A stretch of DNA of 64,000 bases from positions 231,611,603 to 231,675,602 of the forward strand of contig OY821517.1 of assembly GCA_963682025.1 (NCBI GenBank). Direction: 5' to 3'. Source of the DNA: Cordilura impudica. Lineage: Eukaryota > Arthropoda > Insecta > Diptera > Scathophagidae. Both the position numbers and the translations under genes were made by a program. The notes below the pieces were generated by a model. It was given only the letters and a program-made list of their open reading frames with translations. It did not search any database and had not been told where the DNA came from. Each line of letters opens with the position of its first letter. The stretch's first letter is position 1. Shown piece after piece: positions 54,448-64,000 of this stretch.

Positions 54448-57161
54448 CGAGCCATAACCGCTAAAATATCTTAACCGACATAAAAATCGATTTTCGTTTT
54501 TTGATGAAAATCGATAATTTACATTTATTTGCATCATCTGTCAAAAATTCATCGGTGTATGAAATACCGTTATGAATTTACAGCAAAAACAATTTTAGCT
54601 TAAGTACACATTGCTTGTTGTTTACATTTTTCATAACAGCGAAGTGTCGGTTGAGATAAAATTCTCTTTAACAAAACATTAAAAGTGATTACAGTAATAT
54701 CACAATAATATTACAAATAAATATTAAATTCGTGTTTTAGAATTGTTCGAGCAATATGTCAAAGGTAAGTGTGAGTTTTTGGTTTGGTATTGTTTTTGGT
54801 GCTATATACAATTTCGGTTTTAGTATTCAACTCAAAATGCCCTCGTTCCATACAGCGATTCTGATGATTCTTCTAATGAATTTCATGGTAATACAAATAC
54901 TGCAGAATTTGCGAATGAAGTTGAAGAAGAAACGTGTGTAGGAAAAAGAGGTTATAAAAAGCAAAAGTTATTACCTAAGAGGCTGCAAAAACTGAAAAAC
55001 CGTGATACTAATGTTCAGCCTAATCCCTGTAAAAATAAAAAATGTGCAAACTCATGTGGCGATAAGCTCACCAATCAGATCGGTTACAAATAAATGAACA
55101 TTTTTGGGGATTTGGCAACAAAATTAGACAGAAAGACTGGTTGGCTTCATGTATCAAGCGAGTGAGCATTCGAAGAAGAAGTGGAGATGGTAATAAAAGA
55201 CAGTATAGCTACAATTATTTCATTACTTCTAAGAATACTAGCTACAAAGTGTGCCAGCAGTTTTTGTTGAAAACGCTGCACATTTCTCAAATGATGTTAA
55301 AATCTGTAAGAAATAACACACAGTATTTAAACACCTTTATTGAGAATAAAAAGAAATCCGCTCCACACAATAGGTCTGACGAAGCCAAAGTAACCCTTCT
55401 AAAATCTTTCGTTGAACAATTACCAGCTGTTCCCTCTCATTACTGTCGCAATAAAAGCAATAAGTTATATCTGCCGCAAGAGTTTCGCAATATAAAAGGA
55501 GTGTATCAGTGCTATATTGAGCATTTGAAAACTATAAACAATGAATCTTCTCAGTTGTCGTTAAGAGTTTTTCGCAGCGTTTTTAAAAACAACTTTCATA
55601 TTGGATTCCACTTGCCCAAAAAAGACAAATGTGAAATATGTAATAATTTTAACAACTTAGATAGTGAATCGAAAAAAGAAATGGAGTCAACAGAAGAGTA
55701 TCATAAACATATGAGAGATAAAGACAAATGTAAGGAAATATTTTTGGAGGAGCAGAAACAATGTAAAGCGAATTCGTCATTTTTGTGTGCTAGCTTTGAT
55801 CTTCAAAAGGTTTTAAGTACGCCTCATGGAAAAAGCATAACATTATTCTATTCACGAAAATATGCATACTATAATGAAAGCGTTTATGAAAGTGGCACCA
55901 GAAATGGTTATTGCTTTTTGTGGGGAGAAAGTGATGGAAAACGTGGATGCAATGAAATATCAACTATTGTCTTTCAATATTTAAAACTTGTGGAAGAAAG
56001 AAAAACTCACTCTTCAATCAGTCTTTACTGTGACAGCTGCGCAGGTCAAAATCGAAATAGAGCTATTCTAGCCACCTTAACTTATTTTCTTGAAAATTCA
56101 AATTATATTACCAACATAAAAATAACTTATTTGTTACCTGGCCATACTATGATGCCTGTTGACTCCATTCATAGCACTATAGAATTATTTATTCGCAATA
56201 GAACTGTTTGGGCCCCAAGTGAATGGTATACAATAATATCCAATGCACGTACTAATCCATCAGGTTATAATTGCATTGTAATGAATCATTCTGATTTCAA
56301 AGATTGGAAGACATTTTCGCAAGCGATGTTTCCCAACTCAATGAAAATATCGTTTCCAAATTTACGTTCTGCTTCATTTGAAAAAAATAACTCGATTATA
56401 AAACTAAAATATGGATATTTTGATCATTCTGAAATAAAAGAATTTGATCTAAACTCGATTGGACGATCTAGAAGGAACTCTGAAATTGTAGCCAAGGGAC
56501 CTATCGTAATATATGATAATATTTTAAAAATTTCTACAATAAAATACAACGACTTAAAAACGCTTTGCAATAAAGACACTATACCCAAAAAATTCCAAAA
56601 CGAATTTTTAAATCTGAAATGTGATCAATCTGTCAAAGATTCACTACCTGAAACCGACCAAGAAGACAATAATTAATGTGTTTTTTATTATTATAAATTT
56701 TTAATTTATGATTTATTATATTTTTCCAAAACAATTCACCTTAAAGTTTAAAACTCTTATCTGAAGTCAATTTTTTAGTTTATTTTATGTTACATGGTCA
56801 TCAAAACCTTTGAATTAATTTTTAAAACATTAAATTTAATTTTTGTAGACAAATAAATTTTGAAAAAATAAAAGATGAAAACAAAAAAATTTTTTTTTTT
56901 TTTAGATTATTTTATCTTAACCACCACAATTGTAATCAGTAGGTTGCCAGTATGACAGCGAAAAAAGCTTAAGTGACATTAACAACCGTTATGTTGTAGA
57001 TATATAAATAAAACTACTTGCATCACATATATCTGACAAAACAATTGAAATATACTCAATTTCACGGCAATACTTACAATAAAAAAGAAGATAATTAAAA
57101 AAAACCTTCTCCTGTAAAGTTTTCTTTTTGTTGGTTAAGATATATTGGCGGTTATGGCTCG
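54448..57161 (+). mobile_element. 2.7-kb DNA transposon with ~30-bp TIRs (Sola-like?)
   Basis: The left end CGAGCCATAACCGCTAAAAT and the inverted right end CGAGCCATAACCGCCAATAT match over about 30 bp with three or four differences. Flanks TTGT and TTTT, compared with uninterrupted minisatellite units, give a 4-bp target duplication with one later change. It contains one transposase gene (54756-56676). The 4-bp duplication and the transposase type make a Sola-like assignment possible; I hold this loosely. Confidence 0.85.
54756..56676 (+). pseudogene. DDE-type transposase with one intron and one frame change
   Basis: The first exon is three codons (54756-54764), followed by GTAAGT and an intron ending TTTTAG at 54823. 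The second exon is open to a TAA at 55092, and the main frame continues from about 55083 to 56676 (511 codons from 55141): a single-base frame change near 55080. An acidic N-terminus and a Cys-rich block (CKNKKCANSC) are followed by an aromatic EHFWGFG stretch, PSHYCRNKSNKLYLP (residues 98-112 of the long frame), a CEIC pair, SFDLQKVLSTP (Asp 220), YCDSCAGQNRN (Asp 298) and LLPGHTMMPVDSIHSTIE (Asp 341, Glu 348). These acidic residues are the likely RNase H-like catalytic set. The intron shows an ordinary nuclear-transcribed transposon gene. Confidence 0.8.
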
Positions 57162-57590
57162 TTTTGGTTTCCTTACATTAATTTTTATTTTCTTTTAGGT
57201 TTCTGTTTAAAGTTGGTCACATTTCTTCTACAAAATTTTAGTTTCTCTACATTAATTTTTATTTTCTTTTAGGTTTCTGTTTAAAGTTGGTCACATTTCT
57301 TCTACAAAATTTTAGTTTCTTTACATTAATTTTTATTTTCTTTTAGGTTTCTGTTTAAAGTTGGTCACATTTCTTCTACAAAGTTTTAAGTTTCTTTACA
57401 TTAAATTTTGTTTTCTTTTAGGTTTTCTGTTTAAAGTTGGTCACATTTCTTCTACAAAATTTTAAGTTTCTTTACATTAAATTTTATTTTCTTTTAGGTT
57501 TTCTGTTTAAAGTTGGTCACATTTCTTCAACAAAATTTTAAGTTTCATGCATTAAATTTTGCTTTTAGGTTTTCAGTTCATGTTTTATAA
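57162..57590. repeat. 74-76-bp minisatellite, five units
   Basis: GGTCACATTTCTTCTACAAA recurs at 57215, 57289, 57363, 57439 and 57515 (periods 74, 74, 76, 76), then decays. A sixth unit lies on the other side of the transposon. Confidence 0.92.
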
Positions 57591-58295
57591 AATTTTCAAA
57601 ATATTTAATATTTTTTTTCTTTTCACAGTTTCCTTTTTTTTCTTTTGTTGATACAAACTCTATAACTTTTATCATTTAATTATTTTAATTTCTTTTCAAA
57701 TGTTACAGGATTTTTCGCCAGTTCTTTTCTCAAATTTTCCAACTTTATCACTTTTTACAAACTGTACAGATTTTGTACGTATGTATATAAAAACTTCAGC
57801 AACTGCATTGCATCAAAATGCTGATTAACACTTCACTACGAACTGACCACTTCAATCACTCGAGCCTGAATGCTCCTCACAACTGTTGCGTCATTCTTTT
57901 TAATTAATTTACTGACCTACGCCAATTTCTATGTATCAGAACAAAACCCGTTTAACAACAAAAAAAAAAATATACCCATTCAGCAATTGCTCACATAGTT
58001 AATGAGTAATAGTTGTAGCCACAATGTAAACAGTGACGACAGCTCGAAAAATACAACACTATATTTTTGTTTTAACTATCAAATCAGGGTTGTATTTTGT
58101 AAAGAAATCGGAAGCAACAGCTATATTAAAAACTATATGCTATCACCTTTATACACGTTGTATACATTGTTTTTATTTATTTGTGATTATTACTGTCAAA
58201 AATTCTAATTTGGGAAGAATTTTTTTTTAAACTTTGAAAATTCCACAGCACAGTTTATCACAAATAAAATTTTTTAAATAAATATAAAAAATAAA
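57591..58295. other. Unassigned sequence, no gene seen
   Basis: AT-rich. Short open frames at 58002-58230 overlap in two phases and look random. Confidence 0.4.
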
Positions 58296-58300
58296 TAATA

Positions 58301-58680
58301 ATGGCATTAAAGTTAGTAACATAATATACATTATAGTTTCAAAAGAAAATGTGTAAATACTAGTGTACAGAAAAAAGCTAAGCAACAGGTACACCAATGG
58401 TTGTTTGCCCAACAAATCTAGGTGTGACAAATGTCCACCATGAAAACTTAAGTGTTAGAGGAACCTCCTGAGGCGGACAAATAGAGGGATGTAAGGATTC
58501 TGCAGAGTTAGAACATATCAGAGGAATTACAGAAACAAAGAAGAGCGCACCAATTTTCATGCCCAATTCAAATTTCAGACAAGTTAATGCTGAATTAAAG
58601 AATGTATTGGTCGATACGGTTGGAGAAGCTCTTTTAACAAGAGAAAATATATTAACCGAAGATAAGTTACAGTTGACACC
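58301..58680 (+). pseudogene. Golgin-45-like gene fragment, copy 2
   Basis: Same segment as 45354 onwards: ATGGCATTAAA at 58301, donor changed to GTTAGT, TTATAG acceptor. The coding part is in one frame from about 58395 to 58680, with a single TGA near 58467, through KDSAELEHIRGITET, MPNSNFRQVNAELKNVLV and LTEDKLQLT. It is cut at 58680 by a hairpin-ended repeat; a short continuation ending in a donor-like GTATGT is at about 59228-59276. It keeps N-terminal coding sequence better than copy 1. Confidence 0.5.
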
Positions 58681-59227
58681 CACTACAATTTTAATGTATT
58701 CGCTTTGTGGTTAGGGTATAATGACTTAGTGCTGATGTTTGTAACCATCTTTAATTGTACCGATTGGCTCAATCACTTTGTGAGTTGATTTAGCAATGTC
58801 CGTCCGTCCGTCTCTGTGTCCATGTAAACGTTGTAATCAAACTACAGCTCTCAAATATGAATATATTTTGATGCAATCTAGTATATAAGCGTCTATCGGC
58901 CATAGGATGAACGCTATTTAAATTGGTGAAAGTCTGTCTATGTTAAAATTTGATTTATGCTTATTTTCTATATCCAATTAGTTGGGCCTTAGAGATAGGG
59001 CCTGTGAACGCATGGTATAGGGTATCGTATAGTCGGTCTAAACCGACTATAATTTTCATACTTGTTTAACTATAAGCTTCTAAGTGGGTATTTATACATT
59101 TTTCTGCTAAAAATTATAATGCATATAAGTAGATACGACCTTGAATTAGTAAAAAATTAAACAATGTTATTTATATATATATATTTTTTTTTAATAAAGT
59201 GTGTGTTTAATGGGTTGTGATCTTGGG
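58681..59227. repeat. Hairpin-ended repeat, copy 2, inside the golgin-like fragment
   Basis: The shared part with 4790-5508 is 58703-59069: GGTATAATGAC near the start, GTCCGTCCGTC at 58799, and the terminal palindrome at 59028-59051 with one mismatch. Its position between two parts of the golgin-like segment shows insertion. The last 150 bp are AT-rich and unassigned. Confidence 0.65.
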
Positions 59228-59276
59228 GAGGCAAGACTCCATACGTTACCGAGGGATCCGAACCGGTATGTCTATA

Positions 59277-59749
59277 TTTATATATTTTTTGTATTTTCTA
59301 AATTTGTTAATTTTTTTTATATATTAAATTGATATTGTGATGACTTTAATAATATGTTATTTTATTTTAAACTGTTCGTCAGTTCTGATACAAAGGGTGC
59401 CCTTGTATTGAATTTGAGATGTTGTTCAGACGGTCAATTTCATTTTGCCCAGTTAGTCCGTTTTTCGTACGGTACCTTTTATTTGATTTATTTGAGTTTA
59501 AGCTTTAGTTCAGCATATTTTTTTAATTTTATACTAACAAATGCACTTAAATATTAACACAAACTTTATATTAATTAACATTCACTCTACAGCACAAGTA
59601 ATTATACAAATGTGAAAAACACGCACATTATATTTTCATTACTAAATGTTGTAAATATTTTTTTTATTTGCATGTATTATATAACAATATTATTTAATTT
59701 TCAACATTAACTAATTTTAAAATTTGTTCGTTTTTTGTTAGTAGAGTAT
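59277..59749. other. Unassigned sequence, no gene seen
   Basis: AT-rich. One 67-codon frame (59354-59557) without motifs. Confidence 0.35.
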
Positions 59750-60210
59750 TTGAATTGTGTATTTTTATTTTTTAATTTTTGTGAACTTTTTATTTTTATA
59801 CTTTTTGATTTTTGTGAATTTTTTTATTTTTATACTTTACACTTTTTATGAATTTTTATTTTTTATGATTTTTTAATTTTTATGAATTTTTATTTTTGTG
59901 AATTTTTTATTTTTATACTTTTTAATTTTTGTAAATTTTTTATTTTTATACTTTAAAATTTGTATGAATTATTATTTTTTTTTACGATTTTTTAATTTTT
60001 ATGAATTTTTATTTTTGTGAATTTTTTATTTTTATACTTTTTAATTTTTGTAAATTTTTTATTTTTATACTTTAAAATTTGTATGAATTATTATTTTTTT
60101 TTACGATTTTTTAATTTTTATGAATTTTTATTTTTGTGAATTTTTTATTTTGATACATTTTAATTTTTATGAATTTTTATTTTTTTATGATTTTTTAATT
60201 TTTATTTTTA
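59750..60210. repeat. T-rich tandem array with 119-bp higher-order period
   Basis: Built from short ATTTTT-GTGAA/TATGAA-ATTTTTAT blocks. Two consecutive 119-bp units are nearly identical (CTTTAAAATTTGTATGAATT at 59951 and 60070). Confidence 0.85.
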
Positions 60211-60771
60211 GTTTTTGGTTGTGGGTGGACCGATAAATTTTTTGGGACCTAGGAATTTCAGAGAGTGGACAACACGACGTTTTTTTTTGTTTGTAAAACA
60301 AAACATGTACTTTCAAAAATTAAACTATTGATTTTAATTTAATTATAAAACAAATTGTATTGTCACTCGCTGCAATCCAGGGGTAAGTGTAGCGCGATAC
60401 ATAGTGTAAGACAATGCACCTATGCATTTTAAACACCTAGCTTCTCCTTACCCAAGACCGTCATGCGTGGTGAAGAACCACATCCTTCGCGAGGTGGTAC
60501 TGTTTCTAACAGAAAATGACGGATCTAGACCAGAGAAGGTCGAAAAAAATCAATTTCTACACCACGAAACGCTGGAAGATGTTATTTTCATAAATAATGT
60601 TGTTTTTACCAATTATATTGTAACTATAATAAAATTTTTCTTACATATTTATAACAAATAATAAACATCTTTTATAAAAGTTAATATAGTGTTTTTTATT
60701 AAAATCCAATGGTTTTTTTTAATAACTTTTACAATTAGGCGGTCGATTTACAACAAATTTACCTTTATATA
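60211..60771. other. Continuation of the golgin-like genomic segment, no clear gene
   Basis: 60590-60771 matches 45893-46030 and 46350-46385, the non-coding part after the golgin-like fragment. The stretch 60370-60590 holds an open frame (60422-60661) with no recognisable motif. It ends in TATA (60768-60771), the target duplication of element C. Confidence 0.45.
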
Positions 60772-61134
60772 AGTTAAATAAAATAAAGCTTTATTTATGG
60801 TTTGAGTACTTGACTACAACTGACTGTTGGTAGTCAATAATTTTATTTATAAAAGTACAATAATGATTACTAAGCATTTACGGTAGGTATTTACGACAAA
60901 CAAATGGTAGACGCATTGTCAGCATTTTTAATAAAATAAATTTTAAATTCTTATTTTTGATTGCGACACACATTGTAATGTGAGTCGCAATTGGGTCACA
61001 TTATTATGGGAAGACATTCTACTGAACTTAAACAAATTGCTATGTGGACAGCGCGTGTATTGAAATATGCAATGTAGGTAAAATGCAGTAAACTGATTAG
61101 AGGTATTCACAAGTTAATATTTTTTGTATTAACT
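60772..61134 (-). repeat. Element C 3' LTR (363 bp)
   Basis: Minus strand starts AGTTAATAC and ends TTATTTAACT, the AGT...ACT ends also seen in element A. TTGTCGGGGGAAG, the polypurine tract, lies just upstream (61135-61147). Confidence 0.8.
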
Positions 61135-61169
61135 CTTCCCCCGACAAAACGAGCGTCCCGATCGTTAAT

Positions 61170-62676
61170 TCAAAAATAGGGGATTTGCGTAATTCTTGAT
61201 ACTGGGCCACATTTTGTCTCATTATCTCCTTGTGGAATATTTTGTATTGGTAGGCCAATATTTAGTTTGGTGTCTCCAGAAGGGTGGTTTTCCCTAGTTC
61301 CACAACTCCTCTTTGACCAGAGAAAAATAGTGATAATTATCATAGTAATTATAAAAGAGCAGCTCATGATATCACCCCATTTGTTTTGGGTATCAAGAAG
61401 TGTGATTGCCTTTGTATTGTTAACGTGCATTTCTTTGACTAATTCGAGAGTAAGTGTTTCCTCAACATAAGAATCGCCCATTCTTGGTTGTACCACTGCT
61501 GGTAGGGGTTTTGAAAAATGTATTTCTGACAGACTAAAAGTTTTTCCATTTACAGACACTGTCTCGTTGTGAAACTTTATAAGATAGGTGCCATTCAAGT
61601 CGTAAGATTCGTGACCTATAGAAACTGTACCGTTGAATTCATTCAGTAGGAGAGCACCCGGTAGGATTTCCTGTACCATGGGTAGGTGATGATTATTCAT
61701 CAAAGTGCAATTGGAGGGTTTACTCTGTATCAGATTTGGTATGCATTTGGATTTGGTAATATCTTCGATTTCGTTATCTTCACATAGCGTCAATTTGTTA
61801 TAGTTCTTACATGATTTTTTTATACCATACAATTTTCCTTCACATGTCAAAATTTTATCGAATTTGATCTTAATGCTAATTTGTTTTGATTTTACAGGAG
61901 TTACTATAAGGCTATTACAAAGTTCTTTTTTTGTCGTTGGGATACTTATAATAAAGAGGAGAGAATTATGGTTAGTGGCTATTTTAATTTTGCTAAGCTC
62001 GAGAGACTCTTCAATATTCAAATAATTAATACTTCCATCGTCAAAGAGATTTTTTACCATTTCCATTTCGTTGTTAGACAAAATGAATGAGTTTAAGACT
62101 CCTGCTTTCGCCCAATGAATGGCGTATTGTAGATTGACGATCTCGCCTTTTAAAATTTCCAATTTGTATTTAAGTTTATTTACTAAAGAATCTCTCAAGT
62201 CTATGTCCCTATCAGATTTCAGAATTTCATTGGTTTTTGAAGTTATTTCATTCAATTTTTCTAAAGTCATTCTATTAATAACGACTTGTCTATTATTATT
62301 TTCCAAAGCGTTGTTTATTTTCTGTTGTATTATTTCAAAATCGTCGTGGTCTGGGTTACCAGCGACCCACTTCCATGCGGAGCCAATGAAATTAAGAGAT
62401 CTTTTGTATTTTGGTTTAAGATATCCTAAATGAATTTTTATTTGTTCTATTTCGTGGATGAGGAAAGGATAGATGGGATGGGAAGTGCTAACATTTGTCC
62501 TTATGGTGGAGTAGATATTGTCCATTAGTGATTCGTAATCCTCCAGGTCTACGACGTGTACTAATCTAACCGTACCGGATTGTATTTTGGCAAAGCCGAC
62601 GTCGATTGCCACTATTTGCGAGTTGGTGTAATCCAAGATTTTAACCTCTCCTTGAATCAAGGGTAGAGAGATTATA
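61170..62676 (-). CDS. Element C env-type gene, intact from the splice acceptor
   Basis: F-protein-like envelope gene of the errantivirus type. It is open from the acceptor at 62677 through about 500 codons to 61170. A furin-type KYKRS site lies near 62400, followed by a hydrophobic FIGSAWKWVAGNP segment, long helical regions, a Cys-rich block (about 61860-61700) and a membrane segment near the C-terminus (IITMIIITIFLW, about 61360-61320), then a short cytoplasmic tail. There is no ATG upstream in this exon that would supply a signal peptide, so the start probably comes from a leader exon by splicing, as element A suggests. This is the only unbroken env in the window. Confidence 0.85.
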
Positions 62677-62705
62677 CTAAAAAGAAAGAAAAGAGGAATT
62701 AGCTT
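62677..62705 (-). promoter_or_regulatory. Element C env splice acceptor
   Basis: A strong polypyrimidine tract TTCCTCTTTTCTTTCTTTTTAG, ending in AG at 62678-62677, lies between the pol stop and the env frame. Confidence 0.75.
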
Positions 62706-62707
62706 TC

Positions 62708-64000
62708 CTAATTACGGATGTTGTTTTTGTGAACGACCTTTCCGCTCTCGGTCAGTATGGTGGTGTGCCTATTCTCTTTTACTATCTCTTGCCTGTAACC
62801 CTTAGTAAGTTTAGTCCCTAGTCTCCTATTCTGTTTCACAAAAATGGTTTCTCCTACGTTATAGTTTTTGGGTTCCGCCTTACCGCGGTTATGGTAATTC
62901 AGGTCAGATATTTGCTTATTCTTTAGATCCTCAATCATTTGAATTCTGTCTTTCTCCCGCTTGTTGGGATCATTGTAAAATTTTCTTCCGAAAAATGCCT
63001 CAGCTGATTTCTTACCCAAGGTTGAATGAATTGTATTATTATATTCATGGACAGACTTATCCAAGAGTTCGGACAAATCCTTTTGGGTTCCCTCTGATTT
63101 CAGACACCTCATGATTTCGGAGAGGGTAGAGTGAAACCTTTCGATTTGGCCATTAACCGTACTGGCATATGGTGGAATTCGGAAAACTTTCACGTTGAAC
63201 TGATTTTCCATCATAAACGTTACTGCCTTGGAATTAAATGATTTTTCATTGTCCATTACGACTGTTTGGGGCATACCATAATTCATAAGAATCTCCCTTA
63301 GAGGCTGTTTAATATCTTCTGCGGCCCTTGATTTTAATATCCTCGCTTGGCCGTATTTGGTCAGCTTATCTATTGCTGTTAGGATAGACGTTCTCTCCGT
63401 AATATAGATATCAATGTGAATTATTTGGCCTGGATATTGCGGAATCGGTGTTTCTTGTAATGTTATGTTGTTCGGATTTCTATCATATTTGTTCTCCTTG
63501 CATATCCGGCAAAGTTTTACGATCCTTTTTATCTTTGCCATCATTTGCGGGAAGTAGCATCTCTCCAACAATTGAATCTTGTTTTCGGCAGCGTTTCTGT
63601 GGGCTCTATTATGTTCGTTTATGATTTCAACTTCTTGGTCCGTTTCGTTATGGATATCGGCAACCATCTTTCTCGTGTAACGAACTTTAAATTTACAGAA
63701 ATTCGAAGAGTAAATTTCCTGCGCTTTTCCCAGTATTTTATCAGTTGTTTTTATGCAGTTTGTGACAGAGGGATTTAAGTACTTTCCCATGATTTCATTC
63801 AGTCTTTCTTCGGTAGGTTCAGGTTCGAATATAATGTGTCTGTGGTAGGTTGGAAATACGATTTGGAACTCATAGGACCTTGTTTCGTGCGTTTCTATAA
63901 TAATCTGATTCTTAAAAGCGTTTATCGGTGCGTCGCTGTATTGTATAAGGTTCCGTGGTGAACTTTGGACACTATGTTGTGTAGCACATGTTGAGTTTAT
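62708..64000 (-). CDS. Element C pol, integrase half, continues off right edge
   Basis: Open from 64000 to the stop at 62708; I checked the part 63791-64000 codon by codon. It starts in the RNase H-integrase linker. The integrase shows a complete HHCC finger (HNRAHRN...CRICKENK, about 63610-63490), IHIDIY, VMDNEKSFN and NGQIERFHS (DDE core), and a basic C-terminal tail with RRLGTKLTKGYRQE. It aligns with element B over its whole visible length. Protease and RT lie beyond the window. Confidence 0.9.
   Translation of the reverse strand: MNSTCATQHSVQSSPRNLIQYSDAPINAFKNQIIIETHETRSYEFQIVFPTYHRHIIFEPEPTEERLNEIMGKYLNPSVTNCIKTTDKILGKAQEIYSSNFCKFKVRYTRKMVADIHNETDQEVEIINEHNRAHRNAAENKIQLLERCYFPQMMAKIKRIVKLCRICKENKYDRNPNNITLQETPIPQYPGQIIHIDIYITERTSILTAIDKLTKYGQARILKSRAAEDIKQPLREILMNYGMPQTVVMDNEKSFNSKAVTFMMENQFNVKVFRIPPYASTVNGQIERFHSTLSEIMRCLKSEGTQKDLSELLDKSVHEYNNTIHSTLGKKSAEAFFGRKFYNDPNKREKDRIQMIEDLKNKQISDLNYHNRGKAEPKNYNVGETIFVKQNRRLGTKLTKGYRQEIVKENRHTTILTESGKVVHKNNIRN

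Larger units (their letters stand above)
60772..64000 (-). mobile_element. Errantivirus-like Gypsy element C, partial, visible frames intact
   Basis: Minus-strand element entering from the right edge. Visible are the integrase half of pol, the complete env-type gene, a polypurine tract and the 3' LTR. All visible frames are open, unlike elements A and B. TATA follows the LTR at 60768-60771, matching the preferred target of element A; the other flank is outside the window. Confidence 0.9.

Noticed and set aside
54756..54941. 61-codon ORF starting at the transposase ATG
   Set aside because: It reads through the intron; the GTAAGT and TTTTAG borders give the better, in-frame continuation.
57215..57560. 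Regularly spaced repeats as a CRISPR array
   Set aside because: Units are contiguous tandem copies without spacers, in a eukaryotic context.
60422..60661. 79-codon plus-strand ORF
   Set aside because: No motif; part of it matches non-coding sequence following the golgin-like fragment in copy 1.

Overview
The window is AT-rich, intron-era insect DNA built almost entirely from transposable elements. The element families (Jockey-type non-LTR, BEL/Pao, env-carrying Gypsy/errantivirus-like, mariner, several MITEs) and two broken host-gene copies (golgin-45-like, Mps1/TTK kinase-like) point to a fly (Diptera, inferred to be a higher fly). I see no intact host gene, no rRNA or tRNA gene and no CRISPR array. 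It looks like a heterochromatic, repeatedly nested transposon region.

Left part (1-15.6 kb). A BEL/Pao copy on the minus strand (BEL1, 1-4188, running off the left edge) sits in an old plus-strand Jockey copy (J1). J1 was also hit by a MITE that carries a hairpin-ended repeat, and by a full-length minus-strand Jockey element (J2, 6387-10683). J2 has two intact ORFs, a 12-bp target duplication and an Inr+DPE promoter. J1 and J2 lie tail to tail and form a long inverted repeat. A block made of J2 5' part, J1 3'UTR and a MITE is present twice (about 9393-11060 and 12643-14235), with a decayed DD41D mariner and a 420-bp repeat (R1) in between.

Middle (15.6-32 kb). Errantivirus-like element A (15574-23077; 345-bp LTRs differing at 4 sites; TSD TATA) is inserted in a second R1 copy whose empty-site paralogue is at 12.2-12.6 kb. 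Next come a TTAA-flanked MITE and errantivirus-like element B (23818-32013), which has lost nearly all of its 5' LTR. Both have gag, pol and an env-type gene, a U UUU UUA/U slippery heptamer at the gag end, a leader splice donor and an acceptor in front of env. Both are broken.

33.4-54 kb. A complete but decaying BEL/Pao copy (BEL2, 33755-42249, 407-bp LTRs, 5-bp TSD CGGTA) is inserted in a tandemly repeated 300-bp unit. Between its pol and 3' LTR it carries an intact third ORF (34401-35462). This ORF encodes a diverged nucleocapsid-plus-protease module in the position where env normally sits, right behind a good splice acceptor. It is the most unusual thing in the window. Then come a Jockey fragment (J3), golgin-45-like, Mps1-like and coiled-coil pseudogene pieces, a different non-LTR fragment, and a truncated BEL copy (BEL3).

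Right part (54-64 kb). A 2.7-kb DNA transposon with about 30-bp TIRs, a 4-bp target duplication and an intron-containing, frameshifted transposase interrupts a 74-76-bp minisatellite. A second, transposon-interrupted copy of the golgin-45-like segment follows. The window ends in errantivirus-like element C (minus strand, 60772 to beyond 64000), whose visible pol and env frames are completely open.

All identifications come from reading motifs and comparing copies within the window by eye; no database search was run.
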